DNA from: Streptomyces fuscichromogenes
GTDB lineage: Bacteria > Actinomycetota > Actinomycetes > Streptomycetales > Streptomycetaceae
Length of the DNA stretch: 64,000 nucleotides
Assembly: GCF_014645815.1 (NCBI RefSeq)
Contig: NZ_BMML01000001.1
Coordinates: 124,001 to 188,000 of the forward strand
Direction: 5' to 3'
In this document: one piece after another, positions 35,390 to 44,872 of the stretch
How positions within the stretch are numbered: the first letter of the stretch is position 1
Layout of the letters: each line of letters opens with the position of its first letter
Notes under the pieces: generated by a model
What the model was told of the DNA's origin: nothing
The model's database searches: none
Seen by the model: only the letters and a program-made list of their open reading frames with translations
Position numbers and translations under genes: made by a program

Positions 35390-35998
35390 ATGTCCGAGTC
35401 ACCCGGCACCGAGCTGGCGTCCGAGTACAGCGCGCGGATCGCGCAGGACCTCGAACTCAACGCAGAGAAACAGGACCGCCTCGCCACCGAGATCGCCGCC
35501 CTGGAAGCGGAGTTGCGCGCGGTACGGGACAACAGGGCGGTGCTGGAGCGGTTGCAGCATGCGCTCACCCCGCAGGGCACTGCGCCCGGGACCACGACCG
35601 CGCCCGGGACCACGACCGTTCCAGGGGCCGCCGACACCGACGCCGACACCGTCGAGGCCGCTGTGCCGCACCAGCGGACCGAGCCCGCGCCGAACCGCCG
35701 TGCCGCCGCCAAGCCGGCGCCCGCGGCGCCGAAGCCGAGCCTCGTCGAGGCCGTGCACGCCTACCTCGCCCAGCAGCGGGAGCCGCGGTCCGCGACCGAC
35801 GTCGCCGAGGCGATCAGGGCCGGTCAGCCCGGCCGCACCATCAAGACGACGGTGATCCGCACGACGCTGGAGAACCTGGTCGCCAGGAACCGTGCCCAGC
35901 GCACCAAGCAGGGCCGAGCGGTCTTCTACGTCCTCCCGGCAGCACAGGAGTCACCGGAGCCGCAGGCCCCGGAGGCCGACGCGGACGCCGACGCCTAG
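35390..35998 (+). CDS. coiled-coil and winged-helix-like protein of unknown function
   Basis: ATG 35390 gives 202 residues, with GAGAGG about 11 bases upstream. Residues 5-60 are a coiled coil (ARIAQDLELNAEKQDRLATE, AALEAELRAVRDNRAVLERL). A Pro/Thr/Ala-rich linker follows, with repeated APGTTTAPGTTT. The C-terminal part (about 115-185) looks like a winged helix (LVEAVHAYLAQQREPRSATD, TVIRTTLENLVARNRAQRT, GRAVFYVL). It may be a nucleoid or regulatory DNA-binding protein. A DADADA tail from GACGCC-like repeats ends it. Confidence 0.75.
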   Translation: MSESPGTELASEYSARIAQDLELNAEKQDRLATEIAALEAELRAVRDNRAVLERLQHALTPQGTAPGTTTAPGTTTVPGAADTDADTVEAAVPHQRTEPAPNRRAAAKPAPAAPKPSLVEAVHAYLAQQREPRSATDVAEAIRAGQPGRTIKTTVIRTTLENLVARNRAQRTKQGRAVFYVLPAAQESPEPQAPEADADADA

Positions 35999-36154
35999 AC
36001 CCAGGTCCAGGCACAGGCACAGGCAGAGGCAGAGGTCCAGGCCTCGGTCCGCACCTGCCGATCCGGGACATGTGTTCCGGACCGGCAGGCTGACATATGT
36101 TCGATGCGGACACAGTCGTACGCCGAGCAGCCGTGAGCCGTGAGCCGTGGACAG

Positions 36155-36514
36155 TCAGCCGGACGACGCGGCCGGCCCCAGCGAGCGTTCCGTCACCCCC
36201 GCCAGGTGCCGTTCGAACACCCCCGCCGGGTCCGGTGTCAGTGTGCGCAGCGCCACCAGGGCCGTGATCACCACGTCGCACAGCTCCCCCTGTACGTCCT
36301 CCCAGGTGTGGGTGACGCCCTTGCGGGGGTTCTGGCCGGTCGCCCCGATCACCGCCTGGGCGACCTCGCCGACCTCCTCCGTGAGCTTGAGCATGCGCAG
36401 GACGAGACCGGTCTCGCCGTCGTGTTTCCGGTTGGCGTCCAGCCAGGTCCAGAGGTCCTCGACGGAGGTCCACAGGTCCGGCGGCTCACAGTGCGGCGTC
36501 CGCTGTTGCGTCAT
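36155..36514 (-). CDS. MazG-like nucleotide pyrophosphohydrolase
   Basis: The start ATG 36514 gives 119 residues. The all-alpha NTP pyrophosphohydrolase signature is present: KLTEEVGEVAQAVIGATGQN provides the E-x-x-E pair, and ELCDVVITALVALRTL provides the E-x-x-D pair, both metal binding. Such enzymes hydrolyse NTPs or modified nucleotides to NMP and PPi. The first 25 residues (PPDLWTSVEDLWTWLDANRK) form the N-terminal helix. The gene is 41 bases from the doxX-like gene on the same strand and may share its transcript. Confidence 0.88.
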   Translation of the reverse strand: MTQQRTPHCEPPDLWTSVEDLWTWLDANRKHDGETGLVLRMLKLTEEVGEVAQAVIGATGQNPRKGVTHTWEDVQGELCDVVITALVALRTLTPDPAGVFERHLAGVTERSLGPAASSG

Positions 36515-36555
36515 GGCCGGTAGCCTGCCCCGCCCCACCCCGCCCCACCCCGCAG

Positions 36556-37101
<546 letters not shown>

Positions 37102-37223
37102 GGAAGCTCCCATCGGGGACGGCGGATCACGGGGTTCCACCGTCGCACCCGGGCCACCCGGTCGGCCCGTCCTCGCCGCCGTTCGGGTGGCGGGCCGCCG
37201 GGACCGATGTGACGCTGACTGAC

Positions 37224-37550
37224 ATGACGATCAAGACAGCCAAGCTCAGCGACCCCGCCGTCCGGGCCTTCGTCACCGCCGTCAACGCCAGCGACCGGGA
37301 CAGCTTCCGCAAGCTCCTCACCGCGGACGCGACCATGGCCGACGACGGCGACGACCGGAACCTCGACGACTGGATCGACCGGGAGATCTTCTCCTCCAAC
37401 GGTCACCTGGACGTCGACAACGAGTCCAACGGCGGCCGCTCCCTGCTCGCCCACTACCGCAACGACACCTGGGGCGAGATGGTCACCCGCTGGGACTTCA
37501 CGGTCGAGGACGACGGCCGTATCTCCCGCTTCGAGACCGGGCAGGCGTAG
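37224..37550 (+). CDS. SnoaL/NTF2-like small protein
   Basis: This 108-residue cone-fold protein is chosen from ATG 37224; a GTG at 37209 is equally open, and no clear ribosome binding site settles it. Features are the N-terminal helix VRAFVTAVNASDRDSFRKLL, an acidic loop (ATMADDGDDRNLDDW), and the final strands (MVTRWDFTVEDDGRISRFE). NTF2-like folds serve as small-molecule enzymes or binding proteins; the role here is unknown. Confidence 0.8.
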   Translation: MTIKTAKLSDPAVRAFVTAVNASDRDSFRKLLTADATMADDGDDRNLDDWIDREIFSSNGHLDVDNESNGGRSLLAHYRNDTWGEMVTRWDFTVEDDGRISRFETGQA

Positions 37551-37633
37551 CGGCAGGGCGGCAGGACGACAGGGCGGCGGGTCCGGCAATTCCCTTGCCT
37601 TCGTGTGCGCTTCAACCTCTAGCGTCCTCGACC

Positions 37634-38695
37634 ATGGAAACCGAGAGCAGGGCAACCGAGCGCGACGCGACCCAGAACAGCGCAACCGGGAGCAAGGGAA
37701 CCGGAGGCATCGGCACCGACGGCACCACCAGGACGCTGGGGCGTTCCGGCATCCGGGTCAGCGCGCTCGGCTTCGGGTGCTGGGCCATCGGAGGCGAGTG
37801 GCAGGACGCCACCGGGCAGCCGCTCGGCTGGGGCAGGGTCGACGACGAGGAGTCCGTACGGGCGGTGCACCGAGCCCTCGACCTCGGCGTCACCTTCTTC
37901 GACACCGCCGACACCTACGGCGCCGGCCACAGCGAGCGCGTCCTCGGCCGCGCCCTCGGCAAGCGGCGGGACGAGGTCGTCGTCGCCACCAAGTGGGGCA
38001 ACGTCTTCGACGAGGAGACCCGCACCCTCACCGGCGGCGACGACTCCCCGGCCCACGTCCGCCGCGCCCTCACCGCCTCGCTGCGGCGCCTCGGCACCGA
38101 CCACGTCGACCTCTACCAGCTGCACCTCTCCGACGCCGACCCGGTCCGTGCCGCCGAACTCCGGGATGTCTGCGAGGAATTGGTCGGCGAGGGGCTGATC
38201 CGGGCCTACGGCTGGAGCACCGACGACCCCGACCGCGCCGCCGTCTTCGCCGCGGGACCGCACTGCACGGCCGTGCAGCACACCCTCAACGTGCTGCAGG
38301 ACGCTCCCGAACTCCTGGCGTTGGCAGAGGAGTCGGAGCTCGCCGCCATCAACCGCAGCCCGCTCGCCATGGGGTTGCTCGGCGGACGGCGGACGGGGGC
38401 CGCCGACGGCGACATCCGGAGCAGGCCGCCGGCCTGGCTGCCCGGGTTCGGGGACGGCGACGGCGCCGATCCCGCGTGGGTCGGGCGGATCGAGGCCCTG
38501 CGCGAGATCCTCACCAGCGACGGGCGGACCCTCGCCCAGGGCGCCCTCGGCTGGATCTGGGCGCGCAGTCCGCGTACGGTCCCCATCCCCGGTTTCCGGT
38601 CCGTCGCGCAGGCGGAGCAGAACGCCGGCGCGATGGCGAAGGGGCCGCTCACCGCCGGGCAGCTGGCCGAGATCGACCTGCTCCTCGGGCGATGA
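37634..38695 (+). CDS. aldo/keto reductase
   Basis: ATG 37634 gives 353 residues. The catalytic tetrad is complete: Asp90 and Tyr95 (FFDTADTYG), Lys120 (VVATKWG) and His164 (DLYQLHLSD). The NADPH site is indicated by [14 protein letters not shown] near the end. The first 33 residues are low complexity and rich in Gly/Thr/Arg, absent from most family members; they come from repeated GGCAACCG-like DNA, so the true start could be nearer [14 protein letters not shown]. The substrate is unknown. It converges on the ABC exporter genes. Confidence 0.9.
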   Translation: METESRATERDATQNSATGSKGTGGIGTDGTTRTLGRSGIRVSALGFGCWAIGGEWQDATGQPLGWGRVDDEESVRAVHRALDLGVTFFDTADTYGAGHSERVLGRALGKRRDEVVVATKWGNVFDEETRTLTGGDDSPAHVRRALTASLRRLGTDHVDLYQLHLSDADPVRAAELRDVCEELVGEGLIRAYGWSTDDPDRAAVFAAGPHCTAVQHTLNVLQDAPELLALAEESELAAINRSPLAMGLLGGRRTGAADGDIRSRPPAWLPGFGDGDGADPAWVGRIEALREILTSDGRTLAQGALGWIWARSPRTVPIPGFRSVAQAEQNAGAMAKGPLTAGQLAEIDLLLGR

Positions 38696-38723
38696 GCGGC
38701 CCCGGCCGCTCACTGCCGGTGTG

Positions 38724-39515
38724 TCAGTAGCCCTGGCCACCCCCGTACTGCTGCTGCACGTACTGCTGCCGGCCGTACTCCGCCGCCTGCTGCGGCTGGG
38801 CGTCGTGCCCCGCCGCCTGCTGGGCGTACCGCCGGGCGTCGCCCTGCTCGGTGAGGGTGATCTGGCCGGCCTTGATGGTGGCCAGGCGCGGCGCGCGACG
38901 GGCGATGGAGGAGTCGTGGGTGACCATGATGAAGGTCAGGCCGTACTCGTGCCACAGGCCTTCGAGCAGCGCCATGATGTCGTCACGGGTGCCCTCGTCG
39001 AGGTTGCCGGTCGGCTCGTCGGCGAGGAGCACCTTCGGCTTCTTCACCAGCGCGCGGGCGATCGCGACGCGCTGCTGCTGGCCGCCGGAGAGCTCCGAGG
39101 GGGCGTGCGTGAGGCGCTCGCCGAGGCCCACCGAGCGCAGGGCCTCGGCCGCGCGCTCGCGGCGGTCCGCCGGCTTGATGCCGAGCGGGACGAGGGCCGT
39201 CTCGACGTTCTCCTGGGCGGTGAGCGTCGGGATCAGGTTGAACGACTGGAAGATGATGCCGATCTTCTCGGCGCGCAGCCGGGTCAGCTTGGTCTCGCTG
39301 ACCCGGGCGAGGTCGACGTCGTCCAGCATGACGCTGCCCTCGGACGGGCGGTCCAGGCCGCCGATCATCTGGAGCAGGGTCGACTTGCCGCCGCCGGTCG
39401 GGCCCTGGATGACGAGCTGGTCGCCGTCCTCGATGGTCAGGTCGACGCCGCGCAGCGCCTCGACCGTCTCCTTGCCCCGCGTGTAGCGCTTGGTGACTCC
39501 GGTGAGTCTGTACAT
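38724..39515 (-). CDS. ABC exporter ATPase, MacB/LolD type
   Basis: This 263-residue ATPase has Walker A GPTGGGKS at 38-45, signature LSGGQQQ at 142-148, and Walker B VLLADEP at 162-168, with a LolD/MacB-type [10 protein letters not shown] region. A Gln/Tyr/Gly-rich tail after residue 230 is unusual and probably disordered. GGAGAAC lies before the ATG. It is the second gene after the FtsX-like permease, and together they should form a mechanotransmission-type exporter rather than a classical pump. Confidence 0.92.
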   Translation of the reverse strand: MYRLTGVTKRYTRGKETVEALRGVDLTIEDGDQLVIQGPTGGGKSTLLQMIGGLDRPSEGSVMLDDVDLARVSETKLTRLRAEKIGIIFQSFNLIPTLTAQENVETALVPLGIKPADRRERAAEALRSVGLGERLTHAPSELSGGQQQRVAIARALVKKPKVLLADEPTGNLDEGTRDDIMALLEGLWHEYGLTFIMVTHDSSIARRAPRLATIKAGQITLTEQGDARRYAQQAAGHDAQPQQAAEYGRQQYVQQQYGGGQGY

Positions 39516-39598
39516 GGGTTCTCCACTGGGTGGTAAGGGGGTGGGGGCGCCGCGTCCCGGGGGGAGTGGAAGCGGCGCCCCGGCTCGGGGGCGGGGTG

Positions 39599-41083
39599 TT
39601 ACGCGACGCTGCGCAGGGCGTCGGCCGGGCGCATCCGGGAGGCGCGCCAGCCGCCCATCGCACCGGCGATCAGACCGCCGGTGACCGCGAGGCCGACCGC
39701 GAGGCCGATGGTGGTGAGGGAGACGGGCGCGGACAGCGCGATCTCCAGGGTGTTCTGGGTGGCCTGCTGGCCGGGGCCGCCGCCGCCCGGGCCGCCGCCC
39801 GCGCCGCCACCGCCACCGGTGCTGCCCAGCTGGGCGGTGAGCTTCGGGCTGATCGCGGTGACCGCGTAGGCCGCGCCGACACCGAGGGCGATGCCGAGGG
39901 CGCCGCCGATCAGGCCGTTGACCATGGACTCGCCGACCACCTGGCGGGTCACGTTGCGCGAGGGCCAGCCGAGCGCCTTCAGGGTGCCGAACTCACGCAC
40001 CCGGCGGGACACCGCGGACGAGGTCAGCAGGGCCGCCACCAGGAAGGCCGCCGCGAGGACCGCGATGGACAGCCACTTGCCGACGCTGGTCGCCAGGCTG
40101 GAGGCGGTGGAGAGGGAACCGGAGACGGTGGACGCCAGGTCGGCGGAGGTGGTGACCGTCGTACCCGAGATGTTGGCGGTGATCTCCTTCTTCACGGTGG
40201 AGATCTGCTTGGAGTCGGTCGCCTTCACATAGATCGTGGTGACCTGGTTCTTGGCGTCACCGAGGGTCTGCGCGACCTTCAGCGGGACGAACACGTCGGT
40301 GTCGGACTCGCTGCTGTCCGGGGTGGCGATGCCGATGACCGTGAACTTGCTGCCGGAGATCTTGAAGGTCGAGCCGACCTTGTACTTCTTCTGCTTGGCG
40401 TACGACTTGCTGACCACCGCGACCTTGGCGCTGGTCTGCGCGGAGGTGAAGGTCTTGCCCGTGCTGATCTTCATGGTGGACAGCGGGCCGAGACCCTGGT
40501 GGGCCACGTCGACACCGGCCACGGAGTAGCTGTTGACGTTGAAGTTGGCGCCGCCGCCCTGGACCTGGGGCGCACCGCCCGAGCCGCTGCTGCTGTTGCT
40601 GCCGCCCGGCTGTCCCTGGCCGCTGCTGGTGCTGCCGGAGCTGCTGCTGCCGGTGGTGCTCTTCGCCTTGCCCTGGGTGAAGGAGCCGTCGACCTTGGTG
40701 ACGTTGAGGGAGAGCGCTCCGACCGCGCTCTCCACGCCCTTCTGGGCGGCGACCTTGGTGACGAGGGAGGACTTCAGGGCCTGGCCGCCCTGGGTCTGCA
40801 CCCGGTCCGAACTCTGGGTGGAACTGCTGCTGGACTTGGCGTCGAACTTGAAGTTCGGGCCACCCGAGCTGCCCGAGGTCGGCGCGGTACGGGCCTTGGT
40901 GACCGTCATGTCGGTCCCCAGGCCGTACAGCGACTTGAGGACCTTGTCCTGCGCCTGAGTCATGCCGGCCGACACCGAGTTGACCGTGATGACCAGCGCG
41001 ATACCGAGCGCCAGACCCAGAGCGATGACCAGGGCAGCCTTCTTTCTGCGGCCCAGCTCGCGCTTGAGATAGATGCCAAACAT
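39599..41083 (-). CDS. FtsX/MacB-family ABC permease
   Basis: This 494-residue permease has an N-terminal TM segment (AALVIALGLALGIALVITV). A large extracytoplasmic domain follows, rich in Ser/Gly linkers (SSSGSTSSGQGQ) and with TVIGIATPDSSESDTDVFVP. Three C-terminal TM segments come after (LSIAVLAAAFLVAALLTSSA, a glycine-rich middle segment, and VSLTTIGLAVGLAVTGGLIA), with a VREFGTLKALGWPSRNV coupling helix. The GAGGAAC ribosome binding site precedes the ATG. The substrate is unknown; lipoproteins or peptides are typical. First gene of the pair with the ATPase. Confidence 0.92.
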   Translation of the reverse strand: MFGIYLKRELGRRKKAALVIALGLALGIALVITVNSVSAGMTQAQDKVLKSLYGLGTDMTVTKARTAPTSGSSGGPNFKFDAKSSSSSTQSSDRVQTQGGQALKSSLVTKVAAQKGVESAVGALSLNVTKVDGSFTQGKAKSTTGSSSSGSTSSGQGQPGGSNSSSGSGGAPQVQGGGANFNVNSYSVAGVDVAHQGLGPLSTMKISTGKTFTSAQTSAKVAVVSKSYAKQKKYKVGSTFKISGSKFTVIGIATPDSSESDTDVFVPLKVAQTLGDAKNQVTTIYVKATDSKQISTVKKEITANISGTTVTTSADLASTVSGSLSTASSLATSVGKWLSIAVLAAAFLVAALLTSSAVSRRVREFGTLKALGWPSRNVTRQVVGESMVNGLIGGALGIALGVGAAYAVTAISPKLTAQLGSTGGGGGAGGGPGGGGPGQQATQNTLEIALSAPVSLTTIGLAVGLAVTGGLIAGAMGGWRASRMRPADALRSVA

Positions 41084-41283
41084 CCCGTTCCTCGAAGGTT
41101 CTTGGCGCCCGCTGTGGACGCGAGCTCAAGTTAGGGAGAAACCTTTGAGCCACACTGGGTAAAACATGTGTCAGAGCTGAGAAACGGCGAGGTCTTAGCG
41201 AACTTTCATAAGACAGCAAATTCCTGGCCGGGCGAGGGGGTACTGCCGGGTAGCCCCGGTGGCCTGCGGTGTACGGTCCCGGG

Positions 41284-42564
41284 ATGCGCGATTCCTCTCG
41301 GCTGACCCGGCGTGCCGCCCTCGGACTGACGGCCGCCGCTCTCCCCCTGTCCGCGGCGGTCCCCGCCTCGGCCGCCACCGTCATAGGCGGCGATCGGCTG
41401 GCCCGCGGCGGCATACAGGTGAACGGCGCCACCGGCCTCCCCAGGAAGATCACCGCCCGCGCCTGGCTGCTCGCCGACTGCGACAGCGGAGAGGTACTCG
41501 CCTCCTACAACGCGCACCGGCGGCTGGCGCCCGCCTCCACCCTGAAGATGCTGTTCGCGGACACCGTGCTCACGAAGTTCGAGCGGACCGAGCGCTACAA
41601 GGTCAAGGACTCCGACATCTCCGACGTCCCGGCCGGCTCCAGCCTGGTCGGCATCAAGCCCGGCATCACCTACACCGTCGAGCAGCTGTGGCAGGGCGTC
41701 TTCCTGCGCTCCGGCAACGACGCCGTGCACGTGCTCTCCCACATGAACGGCGGGATCGCGAAGACCGTCGCCGAGATGCAGGCCAAGGCGGCCGACCTGC
41801 AGGCCCTGGACACCCATGTGGTCAGCCCCGACGGCTTCGACCACCCGGGCCAGCTGTCGTCGGCCTACGACCTCACCCTCTTCGCCCGGCACGGGCTGAA
41901 GGACGACGACTTCCGCGGCTACTGCTCCACGCGGACCGCGGACTTCCCGGCCGGCGGCAAGAAGACCTTCCAGATCCAGAACACCGACCGCCTGCTCACC
42001 GGCGCCTGGGGACTCGACGTCTACAAGGGCCTGTTCGGTGTCAAGAACGGCTACACCAGTCACGCCGGCAACACCTTCACCGGCGGCGCCACCCGGGGCG
42101 GCCGCACCCTGCTGGTCACCGTGATGCACCCGGCCCCCAGCACCAACGCCGTGTACGAGCAGACCGCCGCACTGCTCGACTGGGGCTTCGGGAAGGGGAG
42201 TTCGGCGCGGTCCGTGGGCACGCTGGTCGATCCGCTCAGCGAGGGCGGGGTGAGTGCCGGTCCGTCGCCGACCAAGGGCAAGGGGGCCGCGGGGGCGGCC
42301 GGGACGGGGGCGGCCGGTTCGGGCTCGTCCGGCCCGTCGGCGTGGCGGCTCGCGGAGGGCGGGGCGGTGACGCTCGCGCTGCTGGGCGCGGGGGCGTGGG
42401 CGCTGCGCCGACGACGGCGGACGTCCGGTGCCGGTGCCGGTGCCGAGACGGGTGCCGGTACCGAGGTGGCTGCCGGTGGGGCCGCCGTCCCCGGGGCGGG
42501 TGCCGCCGCCGTCCCCGGCTCGGCCGACGCGCCGGCCGGTTCGGGTGACACCGCGGCGGGCTGA
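41284..42564 (+). CDS. D-alanyl-D-alanine carboxypeptidase (peptidase S11)
   Basis: ATG 41284 gives 426 residues. A Tat-like signal (SRLTRRAALGLTAAALPLSA) leads to ASA near residue 30. The S11 catalytic motifs are Ser85-x-x-Lys88 (STLK), Ser143-Gly-Asn145, and Lys254-Asn-Gly256 in place of the usual KTG. A glycine/alanine-rich linker precedes a C-terminal TM helix (GGAVTLALLGAGAWALR) and Arg-rich stop. It trims the pentapeptide stem of peptidoglycan outside the membrane. KNG instead of KTG occurs in a subset of actinobacterial members. Confidence 0.92.
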   Translation: MRDSSRLTRRAALGLTAAALPLSAAVPASAATVIGGDRLARGGIQVNGATGLPRKITARAWLLADCDSGEVLASYNAHRRLAPASTLKMLFADTVLTKFERTERYKVKDSDISDVPAGSSLVGIKPGITYTVEQLWQGVFLRSGNDAVHVLSHMNGGIAKTVAEMQAKAADLQALDTHVVSPDGFDHPGQLSSAYDLTLFARHGLKDDDFRGYCSTRTADFPAGGKKTFQIQNTDRLLTGAWGLDVYKGLFGVKNGYTSHAGNTFTGGATRGGRTLLVTVMHPAPSTNAVYEQTAALLDWGFGKGSSARSVGTLVDPLSEGGVSAGPSPTKGKGAAGAAGTGAAGSGSSGPSAWRLAEGGAVTLALLGAGAWALRRRRRTSGAGAGAETGAGTEVAAGGAAVPGAGAAAVPGSADAPAGSGDTAAG

Positions 42565-42792
42565 CGTCACGCGGCAGCCGCTCCACCCACCGGTGCGTAC
42601 CCGCAGTCCCGCGCGGGTCCACCCCCACCCCGGTCCGGTGGAACGGCTGCCGCCTCCCCCCTCGGTGTGGTCGGCGGAATGCCAGATCCTCAACTGTGAA
42701 GTTCTGGTGGAGAAGAGTTGAGCATAGGCCCGTTACCGGCCGCAATACCGCGGACGTCGGCATTCCGAATGTGCAGGTTGCGGACTGTCCGA

Positions 42793-42808
42793 CTGAACGG
42801 CCGTTCAG
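42793..42808. promoter_or_regulatory. 16-bp perfect palindrome at the SDR stop codon
   Basis: CTGAACGGCCGTTCAG is fully self-complementary and resembles TetR-family operators with a GAACGGNCGTTC core. It overlaps the leftward SDR stop codon. No TetR gene is nearby. It could be a degenerate operator or a short cruciform; with no loop it is a poor terminator. Confidence 0.4.
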
Positions 42809-43563
42809 CCCCGGCCCACGTACGGCATCGCCGTCGCCAACACCGTCGCGAACTGCACGTTCGCCGTCAACGGCAGCTCGGCCATGTGCCGCACGGTCCG
42901 TGCCACGTCGGCGACGTCCATCACGGGTTCCGGGGTGATCTCCCCGTTCGCCTGCATCGCGCCGGTCCGCATCCCGGCCGTCATGTCCGTCGCCGCGTTG
43001 CCGATGTCGATCTGCCCGACCGCGATGCCGTACGGCCGCCCGTCCAGGGACAGCGACTTGGTGAGGCCGGTCAGCGCGTGCTTGGTCGCGGTGTAGGCGA
43101 CGGAGCGCGGGCGGGGCGCGTGCGCCGAGACGGAACCGTTGTTGATGATCCGGCCGCCCTGCGGCTCCTGCTCCTTCATCTGCCGGAACGCCGCCTGCGC
43201 GCACAGGAACGCCCCGTTGAGGTTGGTGTCCACGACGTGCCGCCACGCCTCGTACGGCAGGTCCTCCACGGCCACCCCGCCGGGCCCGAACGTCCCCGCG
43301 TTGTTGAACAGCAGGTCCACCCGCCCGAACCGGTCCACGGCCGCCGCGAACAGCCCGTCCACGTCCTCGGGCCGCGCCACGTCCGTGCGTACGGCGAGCG
43401 AGGCGCCCTCGGGCACCAGCGCCGCCGTCTCCTCCAGCGCCGCCGGGCGCCGGCCGGCCAGCGCCACCGACCAGCCGGCCCGCAGGAGTTCGGTGGTCAC
43501 GGCGCGTCCGATTCCGGAGCCGGCGCCGGTGACCACGGCGATCTTCGGTTGCTTTGTGTTCAT
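42805..43563 (-). CDS. SDR-family oxidoreductase
   Basis: This 252-residue classical SDR has TGAGSGIG at residues 12-19, NNAG at 87-90, and the catalytic Ser144, Tyr157, Lys161 (AYTATK). LAGRRP after the second strand suggests NADP(H). The ending ([17 protein letters not shown]) is shared with YdfG-like and clavaldehyde-type reductases. The substrate is unknown. The gene stands alone. A dispersed GGGGCGCGGGGAACTGCGC-type repeat lies upstream. Confidence 0.9.
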   Translation of the reverse strand: MNTKQPKIAVVTGAGSGIGRAVTTELLRAGWSVALAGRRPAALEETAALVPEGASLAVRTDVARPEDVDGLFAAAVDRFGRVDLLFNNAGTFGPGGVAVEDLPYEAWRHVVDTNLNGAFLCAQAAFRQMKEQEPQGGRIINNGSVSAHAPRPRSVAYTATKHALTGLTKSLSLDGRPYGIAVGQIDIGNAATDMTAGMRTGAMQANGEITPEPVMDVADVARTVRHMAELPLTANVQFATVLATAMPYVGRG

Positions 43564-43642
43564 GGGGCCGCAGCGTAGGCGCTCCGCTGGGGAGGGCCGC
43601 GATATCCGGTCGTCGGGTGTCTGCGGCTGCGTTGTGGCTGGT

Positions 43643-43663
43643 CGCGCAGTTCCCCGCGCCCCT
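43643..43663 (-). repeat. dispersed GGGGCGCGGGGAACTGCGC repeat, copy 1
   Basis: An exact copy of the 21-base core in leftward orientation, followed by CTTCGGGGGCGC, which makes a hairpin. It is the leftmost of seven copies seen in the window. Confidence 0.85.
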
Positions 43664-43667
43664 TCGG

Positions 43668-43699
43668 GGGCGCTTTGAGTTCGGGGCGCTTTGAGTTCG
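43668..43699. repeat. 16-bp tandem repeat beside the dispersed element
   Basis: GGGCGCTTTGAGTTCG occurs twice head to tail between the Gfo/Idh/MocA stop and the SDR start. No function is apparent. Confidence 0.8.
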
Positions 43700-43724
43700 G
43701 TGCGCCCTTTGCTTCGGGGTGCTT

Positions 43725-44723
43725 TCAGCGCTCGTCCGGGTAGTGGACGCCGATCTGCTCGCGGAGGGTGTCCAGGGTGCGCATCACCGCGAGGGTGCCT
43801 TCCAGGGGGACGAGGGGGGACTCCTTCTCGCCGGCCCGCAGGGCGCGCATGACCTCACCGGCCTCGTGCCGGAAGGTGTTGCGCGGGCCGTCGGCCGGGT
43901 CCAGGGCGAACTCCTGCGGGTCGCGCCCGTCGCGGTGCAGCACGAAGCGCTCGGGGTTGAAGAAGCCGTCCGGGACGTCGATCCGGCCCTGCGAACCGGT
44001 GACCGAGGCGGTGGTGCCGGTGCCGCCGACGATGGAGCAGTGCACCGAAGCGAGAGCACCGCTCTCCCAGGAGAACAGCGCAGCCGTCTGGAGATCGACG
44101 CCCTCGTCCGAGAGCACCGCTCGCGCCGACATCCCGTCCGGCTCCCCGAGCAGCAGCTGCGCGAACGACACCGGATACACCCCCAGGTCGAGCAGCGCGC
44201 CCCCGCCGAGCAGCGGGTTGCGCAGCCGGTGCGCCGGCGGGAACGGCCCCTCCAGACCGAAGTCCGCCCGCACGGTCCGGACCTCGCCGATCGCCCCGTC
44301 CGCGACCAGCGCCGTCAGCCGCCGCACCAGCGGGTTGCAGTACATCCACATCGCCTCCATCAGGAAGCGGTCGTGCTCCTTCGCCAGCGCGACCAGCTCC
44401 CCGGCCTCGCGGACGTTCATCGTGAACGGCTTCTCGCACAGCACGTTCCGCCCCGCCGCCAGGCACAGCCCGGCGGCCGCCCGGTGCGCCGAGTGCGGGG
44501 TGGCGACGTACACGACGTCGACGTCCTCGTCCCGGGCCAGCGACTCCCAGTCGCCGTACGCCCGCCCGATCCCGAACCGGTCCGCGAACGCCGCGGCCGA
44601 CTCCGAGGAGCGCGAGGCCACCGCCACGATCTCCGCGTCGGGCAGATCGACCAGGTCCGCCGCGAACGCGGCCGCGATCCCGCCCGTCGCCAGGATCCCC
44701 CAGCGCACGCTCTGCTCACCCAT
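43725..44723 (-). CDS. Gfo/Idh/MocA-family oxidoreductase
   Basis: ATG 44723 ([17 protein letters not shown]) gives 332 residues. The N-terminal Rossmann fold has [11 protein letters not shown]; the catalytic EKP motif is at 97-99 (NVLCEKPF); the C-terminal domain shows [15 protein letters not shown] and [19 protein letters not shown]. It is probably a sugar or inositol dehydrogenase using NAD(P); the substrate is unknown. It is divergent from the MFS exporter gene, with a 149-base shared promoter region. Confidence 0.92.
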   Translation of the reverse strand: MGEQSVRWGILATGGIAAAFAADLVDLPDAEIVAVASRSSESAAAFADRFGIGRAYGDWESLARDEDVDVVYVATPHSAHRAAAGLCLAAGRNVLCEKPFTMNVREAGELVALAKEHDRFLMEAMWMYCNPLVRRLTALVADGAIGEVRTVRADFGLEGPFPPAHRLRNPLLGGGALLDLGVYPVSFAQLLLGEPDGMSARAVLSDEGVDLQTAALFSWESGALASVHCSIVGGTGTTASVTGSQGRIDVPDGFFNPERFVLHRDGRDPQEFALDPADGPRNTFRHEAGEVMRALRAGEKESPLVPLEGTLAVMRTLDTLREQIGVHYPDER

Positions 44724-44872
44724 CCCGGCCGCCCACCCTCGCTCATGTGTTTCTCGGCAGTCTGTACGAGCTGAGAGCATATGCGGGGGCCATCGGAATC
44801 CATCAAGAGCGGACCCGACCGCTGGACCGACGAGGACCGCGAGACCTTACGAAGTACGAAGACGGGGGACAC

